Position numbers and translations under genes: made by a program
Shown: positions 26,127-35,034 of the stretch, in pieces
Numbering within the stretch: the stretch's first letter is position 1
Layout: each line of letters begins with the position of its first letter
DNA from: Roseofilum capinflatum BLCC-M114
Lineage (GTDB): Bacteria > Cyanobacteriota > Cyanobacteriia > Cyanobacteriales > Desertifilaceae
DNA: 64,000 bases
Direction of reading: 5' to 3'
NCBI RefSeq assembly: GCF_030068505.1
Contig: NZ_JAQOSO010000012.1
Location: forward strand, 1-64,000
Notes under the pieces: generated by a model
What the model was told of the DNA's origin: nothing
The model's database searches: none
The model's input: the letters and a program-made list of their open reading frames with translations, nothing else

Positions 26127-28547
26127 GTGATCCAAGACGAAACCCTAGAGCTGTTAGAATGGTCGCGGTTGTGCGAGCATTTATCGACGTTTGCAGCGAC
26201 GAAAATGGGGGCGATCGCCGCCCGGAATTTGCCGATCGCCGAAACTCAAGCGGAAAGTTTAACCCTGTTGGCGCAAACTCAGGAAGTCTACACCCTGGAG
26301 CAAACCCTAACCGCAGAGATCCCGTTTGGGGGAATTCGGGATATTCGCAAGATTGTTAAACGAGCGACACTCAAGGGGGTGCTGTACGGGGATGAACTGC
26401 TGGATGTGGCGAGTACATTGGCGGGGATGCGACGACTGCGCCGGTTTATTGAGGAACAGGATGATGTGCCGATTTTGCTGGATTTGATTAGCACGATCCG
26501 TACTTATCCGGAGTTGGAACAGGAGATTAACCACTGTATTGATGAGCAGGGAAGAGTTGCCGATCGCGCTAGTGTGAAGCTGGGTAATGTGCGCCGTCAA
26601 TTGAAAACTCAGCGCGATCGCATTACGCAAACCCTGCAAAACCTGCTGCAACGGAAATCCCACGCCATTCAGGAGAATTTAGTTACCCAACGGGGCGATC
26701 GCTATGTGTTGCCGGTGAAAGCGAATCACAAGGAAACCATCCCCGGTATCGTTCATGACTCCTCTGCAAGCGGTGCAACTCTGTATATCGAACCCCATGC
26801 GATCGTCTCCCTGGGGAATGATTTGCGACAGTTGCAAAAGGAAGAAAGCAGGGAAGAAGAAGCCATTTGTCGCGCCCTCACGGAGAAAGTTGCGGAGGTT
26901 TACGACGATTTAGAACATTTGGTGGAGGTTGCCACTATTCTCGATTTAGCGACTGCCAAAGCCAGATACAGTTATTGGTTACAAGCCAATCCACCTCGTT
27001 TCATTGAATCCACGGAAATGATTACCCTGCGGCAATTGCGTCATCCTTTGTTGGTGTGGCAACAGCGTCATGAACAGGGGAAAGAGGTGGTTCCGGTGAC
27101 GGTGTGTATTGAACCGCCGATCCGAGTCGTGGCTATTACGGGGCCGAATACGGGGGGTAAAACGGTAACCTTGAAGACCTTGGCTCTGGCAGCACTGATG
27201 GCAAAAGTCGGCTTATTCGTGCCAGCGCGGGAACCGGTGGAACTGCCTTGGTTTAGCCAGGTTTTAGCCGATATTGGCGATGAGCAGTCCTTAGAGCAAA
27301 GTTTATCGACGTTTTCGGGACATATTCGCCGTATTTGTCGGATTTTGGACAGTGTTGCCGCTTGTAGGGGCGAACGGCCGTTCGCCCCTACATTGGTACT
27401 ATTAGATGAGGTGGGTGCGGGAACCGATCCCTCCGAGGGCACTGGGTTGGCGATCGCCCTCTTGAAACATCTCGCCACCAACGCCCAACTTACCATTGCC
27501 ACCACCCACTTCGGCGAACTCAAAGCCCTCAAGTATGAGGATGAGCGGTTTGAGAATGCCTCGGTGGAGTTTGACGAGGTATCCTTGCAACCCACCTATC
27601 GCCTGCTGTGGGGCATTCCGGGGCGATCGAATGCTCTGGCTATTGCCAGCCGTTTGGGGTTAAATGCGGAGGTGATCGAAGAGGCGCACGAATGGGTAGA
27701 CACGGGTTCCGAAGACGTGAATCAGGCGATCGCCGGTTTAGAAGCCGAGCGTCGTCGTCAGGAAACCCAAGTCAAAGAAACCTCGACACTCCTTTCAGAA
27801 ACCGAACGACTCCACCAAGAAGTCGCACTCAAAGCGCAGCAACTGAAAGAGCGGGAGCAAGAGCTACGCCAACAACAGGAAATCGAGATCCAAAAGGCAA
27901 TTTCGCAAGCCAAAAAAGAAGTCGCCCAAGCCATCAAACGCCTACAACAAGGTACTGCCCAAGACACCCACAAAGCCACCCAAGAACTCGATCGCATTGC
28001 CGAGCAATATTTGCCCTCCAAAGTCAATCCCCCCAAACCCAAACCCGGTTATAAACCGCAAGTTGGGGAACGGGTACGCATTCCCAGTTTAGGACAAACC
28101 GGAGAAGTTCTACAAATGGACGAAGAAGGGCAAGAATTAACCGTGCGGTTTGGGTTAATGAAAATGACCGTAGGACTCGCAGAAATCGAATCCTTAGACG
28201 GCAAAAAAGCCGAAGTTTCCACTAAGGAAACGAACAAAAAAATAGCTCCTGAAAAAGAGAAAACGCCCCCTCCCAAACCCACAGCCCCAGTCATCCAAAC
28301 CTCTCGCAATACTTTAGATATCCGAGGATTGCGCGTGGTGACGGCAGAAGCCGAACTCGATCAAGGGATTACCAAAGCCTACAATGCCAACTGTACGAAT
28401 GTCTGGATTATTCACGGCAAAGGCACGGGTAAATTAAGGGAAGGAGTCCATGAATTTCTGAGGAGCCATCCCCAAGTCGAGCGCTTTGAATTAGCCGATC
28501 AAAAAAACGGCGGCACAGGCGTAACCATTGCCCATTTAATCGACTAA
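26127..28547 (+). CDS. mutS2: MutS2 endonuclease/ribosome-rescue family ATPase
   Basis: An 806-residue MutS2 starting at GTG 26127. It has the MutS core (RDIRKIVKRATLKG and the clamp helices), Walker A GPNTGGKT at 339-346, Walker B LVLLDEVGAGTDPSEG (about 424-439), a long coiled coil (about 520-650), a KOW-like segment and a C-terminal Smr nuclease domain (about 730-806) with LDIRGLRV and HGKGTGKLREGV. MutS2 suppresses recombination or acts on collided ribosomes in bacteria studied so far. It has no N-terminal mismatch-recognition domain. A 28-bp palindrome has inserted in frame right before the Walker B strand, adding about nine residues (CRGERPFAP). Confidence 0.95.
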   Translation: MIQDETLELLEWSRLCEHLSTFAATKMGAIAARNLPIAETQAESLTLLAQTQEVYTLEQTLTAEIPFGGIRDIRKIVKRATLKGVLYGDELLDVASTLAGMRRLRRFIEEQDDVPILLDLISTIRTYPELEQEINHCIDEQGRVADRASVKLGNVRRQLKTQRDRITQTLQNLLQRKSHAIQENLVTQRGDRYVLPVKANHKETIPGIVHDSSASGATLYIEPHAIVSLGNDLRQLQKEESREEEAICRALTEKVAEVYDDLEHLVEVATILDLATAKARYSYWLQANPPRFIESTEMITLRQLRHPLLVWQQRHEQGKEVVPVTVCIEPPIRVVAITGPNTGGKTVTLKTLALAALMAKVGLFVPAREPVELPWFSQVLADIGDEQSLEQSLSTFSGHIRRICRILDSVAACRGERPFAPTLVLLDEVGAGTDPSEGTGLAIALLKHLATNAQLTIATTHFGELKALKYEDERFENASVEFDEVSLQPTYRLLWGIPGRSNALAIASRLGLNAEVIEEAHEWVDTGSEDVNQAIAGLEAERRRQETQVKETSTLLSETERLHQEVALKAQQLKEREQELRQQQEIEIQKAISQAKKEVAQAIKRLQQGTAQDTHKATQELDRIAEQYLPSKVNPPKPKPGYKPQVGERVRIPSLGQTGEVLQMDEEGQELTVRFGLMKMTVGLAEIESLDGKKAEVSTKETNKKIAPEKEKTPPPKPTAPVIQTSRNTLDIRGLRVVTAEAELDQGITKAYNANCTNVWIIHGKGTGKLREGVHEFLRSHPQVERFELADQKNGGTGVTIAHLID
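27364..27391. repeat. Perfect 28-bp palindrome inside mutS2
   Basis: GTAGGGGCGAACGG followed at once by its exact reverse complement. It is located within the mutS2 reading frame at codons ~413-422. The GTAGGGGCGAA...TTCGCCCCTAC core is typical of dispersed intergenic palindromes in cyanobacteria, so it looks like a repeat that has entered a gene without breaking the frame. Confidence 0.9.
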
Positions 28548-28840
28548 TTCCATCACCGTAGATACTGTCTTGGATGTCAAGGGGAGGCGATCGGGACGGC
28601 GATCGGAGCGGCGATCGTGTAATTGGGGTCAAAAGGCTTTTGGGACTTCAGCAAGGCAAAGGCCAAATGAAGAAGTTTACGCATAACGGCCCCAATCACC
28701 TGCATTTTCACCTTCCCTCGACTTAATATAGCGCTGCGCGCTATAATTCCCAAGCGGATAAGGTGGGCAGGGCTTGTGGTAGGGGTTGGGGTCGATCGCC
28801 TCTTTTCCTGCCCACCCTACGACTACCCCTACGAACCCCC
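28548..28840. other. Intergenic gap with repeat debris
   Basis: No gene is seen here. The gap holds clustered HIP1-related GGCGATCGG sequences (about 28585-28617), a short hairpin TATAGCGC-TGC-GCGCTATA (about 28725-28743), and a GTGGGCAGGGC ... GCCCACCCTAC pair (about 28764-28822) that forms a loose inverted repeat. It lies between the convergent ends of mutS2 and the flavodiiron gene. Confidence 0.6.
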
Positions 28841-30574
28841 TTAATAATAACTGCCGGTTTTGCGATGGTGAACGGCGGTTACCCCACTTCTATCAAAGAC
28901 TTTACCGCTCTCAACGGTGGCGTAAACCATCCAATGATCGCCGCATTCCATGCGATCGCCTACCGTACATTCGAGGTAAGCAAGGGCATCCTTGAGAATC
29001 TTACCGCCATTTTCCGCTATTTCCGTTTCCAAGCCTGCAAACCGGTCTTCTCCGGGGGCAAACTTGCGGGTAAATTGGCGGATTAAAGGACTCTTTTCGG
29101 GCAAAATATTCAACACAAAGCGATCGCCTGAATGGGTTAACGACTCCATTGCTCGGTCTTTAGCCACCGCAATTGTTAACCCTGGAGGATTAAACGTTGC
29201 TTGAGACACCCAACTGGCAAGCATTCCGCTATGCAGGTCTCCCCGATGGGCCGAAACCACGCACAACGATCCGACCACTCGGCCAACCGCTTGTGCGGTG
29301 CGATCGCTACTCGACACATTCACCGAGCGCTTCGGAGTCCGTCGTTTGAGATCCTTCTTCAACTGTTGGGCAAAATCAATCCCCGCTTCCTCACATTGCT
29401 GCAAAATGGCATCCGTGGGGGCAAACTTCACCCGGATCGGCTCAAACCCAAACTGATATCCCGCATCCTCCAACTTGCTCTGCAAAATATCGATCGCTTC
29501 TCCACTCCAGCCAAACGACCCAAATACGCCCGCAAGTTTCGTTTTCGCTGCCGTTGATAGCACAATTCCTAAAGCCGTTTGCACCTGGGTGGGGGGATGG
29601 CCCGCTAAGGTGGGAGAACCTAAAATAAAGCCATCACATTTTTCCACCTGAGCCTGAATCTCAGCCGGATCGGCCAGTTCACAATCAATTAACTCAACCC
29701 CCACACTCGATTTCGTAATTCCACGGGCGATCGTCTGGGCTAAAGTTCCCGTATTCCCATAAGCGGATGCATAAATTAGAGCCACCGATAACTCCTGTCC
29801 GCTTTGCTTCTCGCTCCAAGAGCGATAGAGCTGGGTTAACTCCTGTTTCCCGTAGCGTAGCAGCGGCCCGTGACCAGGAGCATAGAAGCGAGTCGGTTTA
29901 TCTTTCATCCGGTCTAGGGCCGTCAGTACCTGCCGAGGTTGTGCCGCATGGAGACAATCAAAATAATACTGCCGGTCTTCGCTATAGAGTTTCCATCCTT
30001 CATCAAAGACTTGATCCCCACAGACATGAGCGCCAAAAAATTTATCTGTAAATAGAATTTGCGAGAGGGGATCGTAGGTGCAAATGCCATCGGGCCATCG
30101 GGGGGTTGGGGTGGGGATAAACTGAAGATGATGACCTTGGCCCAGGTCGAGGTCTAGATCTGAGCGGTTAACCAATTGCACCTTTACCTCTAGACCTTCC
30201 TCTTCCCAAAGCTTTTCCAGGGCTAATTTAGCAGCTTTCGAGCAGACGAGGGTTAGTTGAGGAGCCAGCTTAAGTAAGGCTTTGAGAGTGGCTCCCCGAT
30301 TGGGATTAAAGTGGTGAACAATCACGTAATCAATGGACTTGAGATCCAGTCGATCTTGGAGGGCTTTAATATAGTTATCGGTAAAGGATTCTCCTGGGGG
30401 ATCGATTAAGGCAATTTTATCGCTTTTAATCAGGAATGAATTCGCGGTTGTTCCCTTTTGTAGGGAATATTCAACTTCAAATTTCAGACGATCCCAGGTT
30501 CGCGATCGCAATAAAGTGGTTTGATGATCGAGATAAACGACTTGGACATCACGGGGTTTAATTGTAGATGACAT
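28841..30574 (-). CDS. flv1: Flavodiiron protein, Flv1/Flv2 class with altered iron ligands
   Basis: A 577-residue three-domain protein from ATG 30574. A metallo-beta-lactamase-like domain (about 1-250) is followed by a flavodoxin domain (about 265-400, ALIYASAYGNTGTLAQTIA) and a C-terminal flavin-reductase domain (about 430-577, VGRVVGSLCVVSAHRGDLHS). In cyanobacteria these proteins pass electrons from the photosynthetic chain to O2. The canonical HxExDH iron-binding motif reads HHFNPNRGATLKALL here. That substitution is characteristic of Flv1 and Flv2, which pair with canonical Flv3 and Flv4. No Flv4/Sll0218-type operon is adjacent, so Flv1 is the likelier identity; no partner gene is in the window. 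The frame extends 24 codons upstream, but the family fold starts near MSSTIKPRDVQVV. Confidence 0.85.
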   Translation of the reverse strand: MSSTIKPRDVQVVYLDHQTTLLRSRTWDRLKFEVEYSLQKGTTANSFLIKSDKIALIDPPGESFTDNYIKALQDRLDLKSIDYVIVHHFNPNRGATLKALLKLAPQLTLVCSKAAKLALEKLWEEEGLEVKVQLVNRSDLDLDLGQGHHLQFIPTPTPRWPDGICTYDPLSQILFTDKFFGAHVCGDQVFDEGWKLYSEDRQYYFDCLHAAQPRQVLTALDRMKDKPTRFYAPGHGPLLRYGKQELTQLYRSWSEKQSGQELSVALIYASAYGNTGTLAQTIARGITKSSVGVELIDCELADPAEIQAQVEKCDGFILGSPTLAGHPPTQVQTALGIVLSTAAKTKLAGVFGSFGWSGEAIDILQSKLEDAGYQFGFEPIRVKFAPTDAILQQCEEAGIDFAQQLKKDLKRRTPKRSVNVSSSDRTAQAVGRVVGSLCVVSAHRGDLHSGMLASWVSQATFNPPGLTIAVAKDRAMESLTHSGDRFVLNILPEKSPLIRQFTRKFAPGEDRFAGLETEIAENGGKILKDALAYLECTVGDRMECGDHWMVYATVESGKVFDRSGVTAVHHRKTGSYY

Positions 30575-30733
30575 AGGATCAAGGCGGTGAGAGTACAAGG
30601 ATGGGTTATCCCATAGTATAACTTTCTGGCTTACACCAGAAGCCACCCTGATTCCTTTAGTAAAGTTTATATCTGTGATTAATAATGTACCCTATAGCAG
30701 CGACAACTGCTGTATTGCCAAAAAACGATAAAA

Positions 30734-30763
30734 AACGCTAACTCCAGAAAAGGAATTAGCGTT
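30734..30763 (-). terminator. Rho-independent terminator
   Basis: On the minus strand the stem AACGCTAATTCC/GGAGTTAGCGTT (one mismatch) is followed directly by TTTTTTATCGTTTTTT. It lies about 50 bp after the stop of the small membrane protein gene at 30815-31051. Confidence 0.85.
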
Positions 30764-30814
30764 AAGACGTGGAGGTGAGTACGGGAAGTTGGGGTACTCA
30801 CGCTACCGAGATGA

Positions 30815-31051
30815 TTAGCTGGCCAGGGTGTTACTGCCATAACTATCCAAGCTATATCCAGGGACGCGGTTGGTGTAGTCGGTTTCTTGACCGGTTACAG
30901 ATTTGGCGATGCTGTTGAAGCCATCAGAGTCCCAGTTGCGTTCGTGGATAGATTTGGTTTGTTCTCCCATGAAGTAGGCTTGAGTTCCGATTACAGAAGC
31001 AGCAACCCAACCAGCGATAAACAGTAAGGAAAGAATAACTAAGTTAACCAT
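30815..31051 (-). CDS. Small single-helix membrane protein conserved in cyanobacteria
   Basis: A 78-residue protein. The N-terminal transmembrane helix (VILSLLFIAGWVAASVIG, residues 5-22) is followed by TQAYFMGEQTKSIHERNW and a polar tail with ETDYTNRVPGYSLDSYGS. I recall similar small proteins from other cyanobacteria but cannot name a function; a thylakoid location is plausible but unproven. An AGGAGAAC ribosome-binding site lies just before ATG 31051. It has its own strong terminator, and the spacing from neighbours (more than 150 bp each side) suggests a monocistronic, probably well-expressed gene. Confidence 0.8.
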   Translation of the reverse strand: MVNLVILSLLFIAGWVAASVIGTQAYFMGEQTKSIHERNWDSDGFNSIAKSVTGQETDYTNRVPGYSLDSYGSNTLAS

Positions 31052-31211
31052 GTTGTTCTCCTATGTGTGAACTTTTGTTTCGTTTCTTGCAAACTAATGT
31101 AACAAAGTCTTGCAATATTTGTCAATATGATGTTAATCACAAGGGACTGTGACGCAGATCGCTGGAATCTAGGCAAAAGATTCTGATTTCACCCTTACCT
31201 TTAGGAGAGGT

Positions 31212-32510
31212 TTAGGAGTCTATGGCCAGGGAGAAATAATAACCGAGCAGATATAAGGAACCGCAAACCACGGTTAACCCAGAAGAGTCGATCGCGGCCG
31301 CATCTAGAGCATCTGCGAGATCTGCATAGGGTTCACCACTGCATAAGTCTGGTTGTAGGGTTTGAGCGAGTTCGACTAGCTCTTGGGGGGAAGCGCAATT
31401 GCTATCGGGAACGGGGACAGTGAAGAGGCGATCGCCCGGACGCAGAAGAATTTGTAAGATTTCTGTATGGGATTTGGTCGAGAGCATTCCCATCACCCAA
31501 TGAATGGGAGTAGGCTCTAGGGTATCGAGATAGTGCCGCAACACGATCGCCGATTCGGGATTATGGGCCCCATCAATCAGGATGCGCTGGTGTTTCCAGA
31601 TACTCCATTCTAGGCGACCGGGCCATTGGGTACGGGCGATTCCCTGTTGGATTGCTTGGGGAGAAATCGTCCAGCCTGAAGGGGGTAAGCTTTGAATGGT
31701 GGCGATCGCCAAAGCAGAGTTTTGTAGTTGATGCGCTCCTACTAAAGGCAGTTGATACTCGATATCAGCAAATCTGGCTTTTCCTCCACCGAGATCTTGG
31801 GCGGCTGGGGGATAAATCGCTGGGCAGTTTAACGCTTGAATTCTTTCCTGGATGACGGTTTTTGCTTCTGGAGGGACAGCACCAATAATCGCGGGACAGT
31901 CGGCTTTGAGGATACCGGCTTTTTCTCTGGCAATATCTCCTAGGGTGGGGCCCAACACTTGCCAATGATCCCAACCGATGGAGACAATCACAGTCGCTAA
32001 AGGGCGATCGCAGACATTAGTGGCATCTAAACGGCCCCCTAATCCCACTTCCATCACCCCTACATCGCACTCCTGGTCAGCAAAATAGAGCCAAGCGGCC
32101 GCTGTAAAGAGTTCAAACTGAGTCGGTGAATCTTCAGGATTAACGACTTCTAAAACCTTGACTAAATTGTTATAGAGGTCTTCTGGGGCGATCGCCTGGC
32201 CATTAATACAGATTCTTTCCGTCCAATCTCGCAAATGGGGGGAAGTATAGCGCCCCACGCCATAGCCTGCGGCTTCTAAAATCGAGCCGATATAAGCGCA
32301 AACCGACCCCTTACCATTGGTTCCAGCCACATGGATTAACGGAACCCGATCCTGGGGGTTACCGAGGGCTGCTAACAGGTGCTTAATCCGATCTAACCCA
32401 AGATGGACAGCCACATGCTGATGGGGGGGTAACAAATCGGCGATCCGGCTCCGCATCTCTGGTGAGATCGCCTGCCCCCATTGAGAGGTTTTAGGGTTCT
32501 TATTCTTCAA
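31212..32510 (-). CDS. folC: Folylpolyglutamate synthase / dihydrofolate synthase
   Basis: A 432-residue Mur-ligase-fold enzyme that adds glutamate to folates (and to dihydropteroate in bifunctional forms). Motifs include the P-loop AGTNGKGSVCAYIG, the following TSPHLRDWTERICING, the central GLGGRLDATNV, and IGWDHWQVLGPTL. The C-terminal domain has LIDGAHNPESA and HWVMGMLSTKSH. The start used is TTG 32510, which overlaps the upstream secreted-protein gene by 11 bp; the first in-frame ATG (Met19, MRSRIADLLPPHQ) is a good alternative, since conserved sequence begins near HLGLDRIKHLL. The overlap implies translational coupling. Confidence 0.95.
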   Translation of the reverse strand: MKNKNPKTSQWGQAISPEMRSRIADLLPPHQHVAVHLGLDRIKHLLAALGNPQDRVPLIHVAGTNGKGSVCAYIGSILEAAGYGVGRYTSPHLRDWTERICINGQAIAPEDLYNNLVKVLEVVNPEDSPTQFELFTAAAWLYFADQECDVGVMEVGLGGRLDATNVCDRPLATVIVSIGWDHWQVLGPTLGDIAREKAGILKADCPAIIGAVPPEAKTVIQERIQALNCPAIYPPAAQDLGGGKARFADIEYQLPLVGAHQLQNSALAIATIQSLPPSGWTISPQAIQQGIARTQWPGRLEWSIWKHQRILIDGAHNPESAIVLRHYLDTLEPTPIHWVMGMLSTKSHTEILQILLRPGDRLFTVPVPDSNCASPQELVELAQTLQPDLCSGEPYADLADALDAAAIDSSGLTVVCGSLYLLGYYFSLAIDS

Positions 32511-32868
32511 GTTGCAATCTCAAATTCACGGTTCCAGAGGGTCTAACATCCCCAGGAGAGCGAAATAAGCCCAGGTCTTCCCCCGATCCGGCACTGTCTT
32601 GGTACATCACATCCACCTTTTCATTGAGTCGCACTTGGGGAATAACCGATCGCGATCGCCCAGTGGATAAGCGCGGATCAATTCTCACAGAAGAGTCTGT
32701 ATATAAACCCGGAAAATCTTGGGTGCTGCGACTCTCCACCGTTTGTAAAGAGTCTCCTTTTAGAGTCACTCCCTCTTCTTCTTGAGAGAGAGCAGGGGAA
32801 CTCAAGAAGGCAAAAACCGCGCTCCAGGCGATCGCGGCACTCACGGGCCAAAAGAATAAAGTCTTCAT
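32500..32868 (-). CDS. Secreted protein of unknown function upstream of folC
   Basis: About 122 residues from ATG 32868 (MKTLFFWPVSAAIAWSAVF), giving a normal Sec signal peptide with cleavage near PALSQ. An ATG five codons upstream is in frame, but the weak AAGG site fits the inner one better. The mature part has QDFPGLYTDSSVRIDPRLST, RSVIPQVRLNEKVDVMYQDS and a C-terminal TVNLRLQLEE. No family is recognised. It overlaps the folC start, so it is the first gene of a two-gene unit. Confidence 0.65.
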   Translation of the reverse strand: MKTLFFWPVSAAIAWSAVFAFLSSPALSQEEEGVTLKGDSLQTVESRSTQDFPGLYTDSSVRIDPRLSTGRSRSVIPQVRLNEKVDVMYQDSAGSGEDLGLFRSPGDVRPSGTVNLRLQLEE

Positions 32869-32982
32869 CTGTAACCTTGACATTTAGTCTAAAGATACGG
32901 GTACTTTCTATTATGGTGCGCCATAGAAACCTCTCGCAATCCTTTATTTATAAACTCTTAATAACCGTTTGAGCAAAATTAA

Positions 32983-33010
32983 GGGGTTAGGAGTCTAGAC
33001 TCCTAACCCC
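32983..33010 (-). terminator. Perfect 28-bp palindrome, probable psbY terminator
   Basis: GGGGTTAGGAGTCT and its exact reverse complement form an uninterrupted palindrome 26 bp past the psbY stop. On the minus strand it is followed by TTAATTTT, which supports rho-independent termination. Confidence 0.7.
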
Positions 33011-33036
33011 CAAGGGATTAATCCCGAAATAAGGAT

Positions 33037-33159
33037 TTATGCTTCCCGGCTGTTTAAGAAGTTCTGAATCTGAGTGAGAGCTGCTGCACCAATATTAAAA
33101 ACAGCCCATCCTCCAGCAACAGCGATCGGTAGTAAAACAACGACAACACGCCAATCCAT
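33037..33159 (-). CDS. psbY: Photosystem II protein Y
   Basis: A 40-residue protein beginning [18 protein letters not shown] and continuing [16 protein letters not shown], ending SREA. The single transmembrane helix, the [13 protein letters not shown] core and the length match PsbY, a small peripheral subunit of photosystem II near cytochrome b559 in the thylakoid membrane. ATG 33159 is preceded by a GGATAGAACT leader with a GGAG (CTGGAGG) further up. It is monocistronic, with a palindromic terminator downstream. Confidence 0.92.
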   Translation of the reverse strand: MDWRVVVVLLPIAVAGGWAVFNIGAAALTQIQNFLNSREA

Positions 33160-33381
33160 AGTTCTATCCTCCAGATTCAGTAAAGTTTTTTATCGGTTTT
33201 TCATACTTCTAGTTTTACCGCAAAGTGAGACAATTGTGTACTCATGCTACGAGCCTTTGAGCCTATGGACAGATCCCATAGGCAGATCCCATGGGCGTTC
33301 CATCTTTATCAACCCCATTGTCGCGGGCAAAAGTATAGTATCATGGGGCTTGGCTCATCGAATGGTAAGGGTGAGGGAATC

Positions 33382-35034
33382 ATGAATCTAGCCCCGATCG
33401 CCCAATGGGGTAAAGCGGTATTCGTCAATGTCTTCAAACTATCTGCACTTGTGGCCTGCGGATTGGTCTTGTGCCTTAGTGGATGCGCCCGATCGCAGTT
33501 TCCGGGAGATTCGGCAGCAGTGGAAGCCTTATCTGCGGCTCGGTTTATTTCTAAACAAGCGCCGGTCGTCGTCTCCTTATCCGAGAAGCCGGATCGGGTG
33601 TTATCGGAAATTAAAGGATTCGATCGAGGGAAAAAACTGCTACAAAATACCCTCCTTGATAGCACCGGTTTAGAGTATCAGCAAGATATTCAGCCTTGGC
33701 TGGATGGGGGCGGAATTTGGGCGATGACGAGTACGGATCTCGATCGCCAAGGGGACAATGGACAACAACCGGGTTATTTGGTGGTGCTACCGACGAAAAA
33801 CGCCCAACTTTCCCAAGAATTATTAGAAGTCTATTGGCAACGGGAGGCGATCGCCGGCCAAGATTTGGTGTTTGAACCCTACAAAGGCACACAGTTAATT
33901 TATAGCCGCAAAGAAAACACGATTGCTACCACGGTAGTGGGATCGCGGTTTGTGTTATTGGCAAATCATCCTAAAGTCCTGCGCGAAGGGATTAATAATG
34001 TGCAAGTTGCCGATCTGAGTTTAGGCGCAACCCCAGACTATCAACAGTTGCAGGAACTCAATAGGGATAAAGGAAAGGCGATCGCCTGGATCAATCTGCC
34101 TCAGTTTGCCCAAAAGTTGGGTATGGATGTCAATCATCCCTTGTATGCAGCCTTGGGGATGAGTGTGCAATTCCAACAAGATGGACTGTTAGCCAAAACA
34201 GATTGGTTACCCACCGATCCAGCTTTGCTCGCAGGAGGAGAAGCGCCCTTAAATCCCTCTTCCCTGTTAACGTATCTGCCCCCTAGCAGTTATTTAGCCA
34301 TCAACGGTGTTAACCTGCGTCAGTTTTGGCAACAGGTGCAAACAGAAACGGCAGGTTATGGGAACATTTCCGAGATTCTGCGCCAACCCTTGCTCGACTG
34401 GGGAAAACAATGGCAATTAGACGTGCAAGCCGATATTCTTGATGCCATTGAAGGAGAATATGCGATCGCCTTGTTACCCGATGAAGAAGAAGGGGATTTA
34501 GATTGGATTATCATTAGCGAGAAAACGGGAGAGAGTTTAACCGATCGTTTAGATGCGATGGTGAACCAGCAAGGCTTGAGTGTTGGCTCTTTTAAGTTAG
34601 ACGATCGAACCCTGGTGGCTTGGACGAAATTAATCGCCGATCCGATCGTGGAAGGGAAAGAAACGGCTAAAAGTCGGTTATTAAAAGCCAAAGTGCAAGG
34701 GGTGCATACAACCGTTAACCAGTATGAGATTATCACCTCATCTATTGCTGCTATGGATCGGGTACTGAAAGCCAAAAAGACAGGCAATTCCTTAGCTACC
34801 GATGCCCTCTTTCAAGACAGTATCGCCGCTTTACCTCCAGTCAACCATGGCTATTTCTTTGTCAATTGGCGATCGGCTCAAAAACCCCTGGAGCGTCAAA
34901 TTCCTCTGTTAAGGCTGGTAGAATTGGCAGGCAAGCCTCTCTTAGACCCCTTAGAATCGGTGGCGATCGCCAGCTCTAGCACTTCCGAGGAACGTCAAGC
35001 CGATATCTTCTTCAACTATATGGCTGTCCACTGA
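33382..35034 (+). CDS. DUF3352-family lipoprotein
   Basis: A 550-residue protein from ATG 33382, chosen because it gives a lipoprotein signal: hydrophobic LSALVACGLVLCLSGC with Cys35 in the lipobox. The frame is open 46 codons further upstream, but that part looks non-coding. The body matches DUF3352, a family common in cyanobacteria: SAARFISKQAPVVVSL, FDRGKKLLQNTLLDSTGLEY, SYLAINGVNLRQFWQQVQ, ILDAIEGEYAIALLPD. The function is unknown; an envelope location facing the periplasm is expected. Its 3' end overlaps the convergent TauE/SafE gene by 19 bp. Confidence 0.85.
   Translation: MNLAPIAQWGKAVFVNVFKLSALVACGLVLCLSGCARSQFPGDSAAVEALSAARFISKQAPVVVSLSEKPDRVLSEIKGFDRGKKLLQNTLLDSTGLEYQQDIQPWLDGGGIWAMTSTDLDRQGDNGQQPGYLVVLPTKNAQLSQELLEVYWQREAIAGQDLVFEPYKGTQLIYSRKENTIATTVVGSRFVLLANHPKVLREGINNVQVADLSLGATPDYQQLQELNRDKGKAIAWINLPQFAQKLGMDVNHPLYAALGMSVQFQQDGLLAKTDWLPTDPALLAGGEAPLNPSSLLTYLPPSSYLAINGVNLRQFWQQVQTETAGYGNISEILRQPLLDWGKQWQLDVQADILDAIEGEYAIALLPDEEEGDLDWIIISEKTGESLTDRLDAMVNQQGLSVGSFKLDDRTLVAWTKLIADPIVEGKETAKSRLLKAKVQGVHTTVNQYEIITSSIAAMDRVLKAKKTGNSLATDALFQDSIAALPPVNHGYFFVNWRSAQKPLERQIPLLRLVELAGKPLLDPLESVAIASSSTSEERQADIFFNYMAVH

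Noticed and set aside
33244-33381. Upstream extension of the DUF3352 protein by 46 codons
   Set aside because: The inner ATG gives a clean lipoprotein signal; the extension would bury it and has no homologous look.
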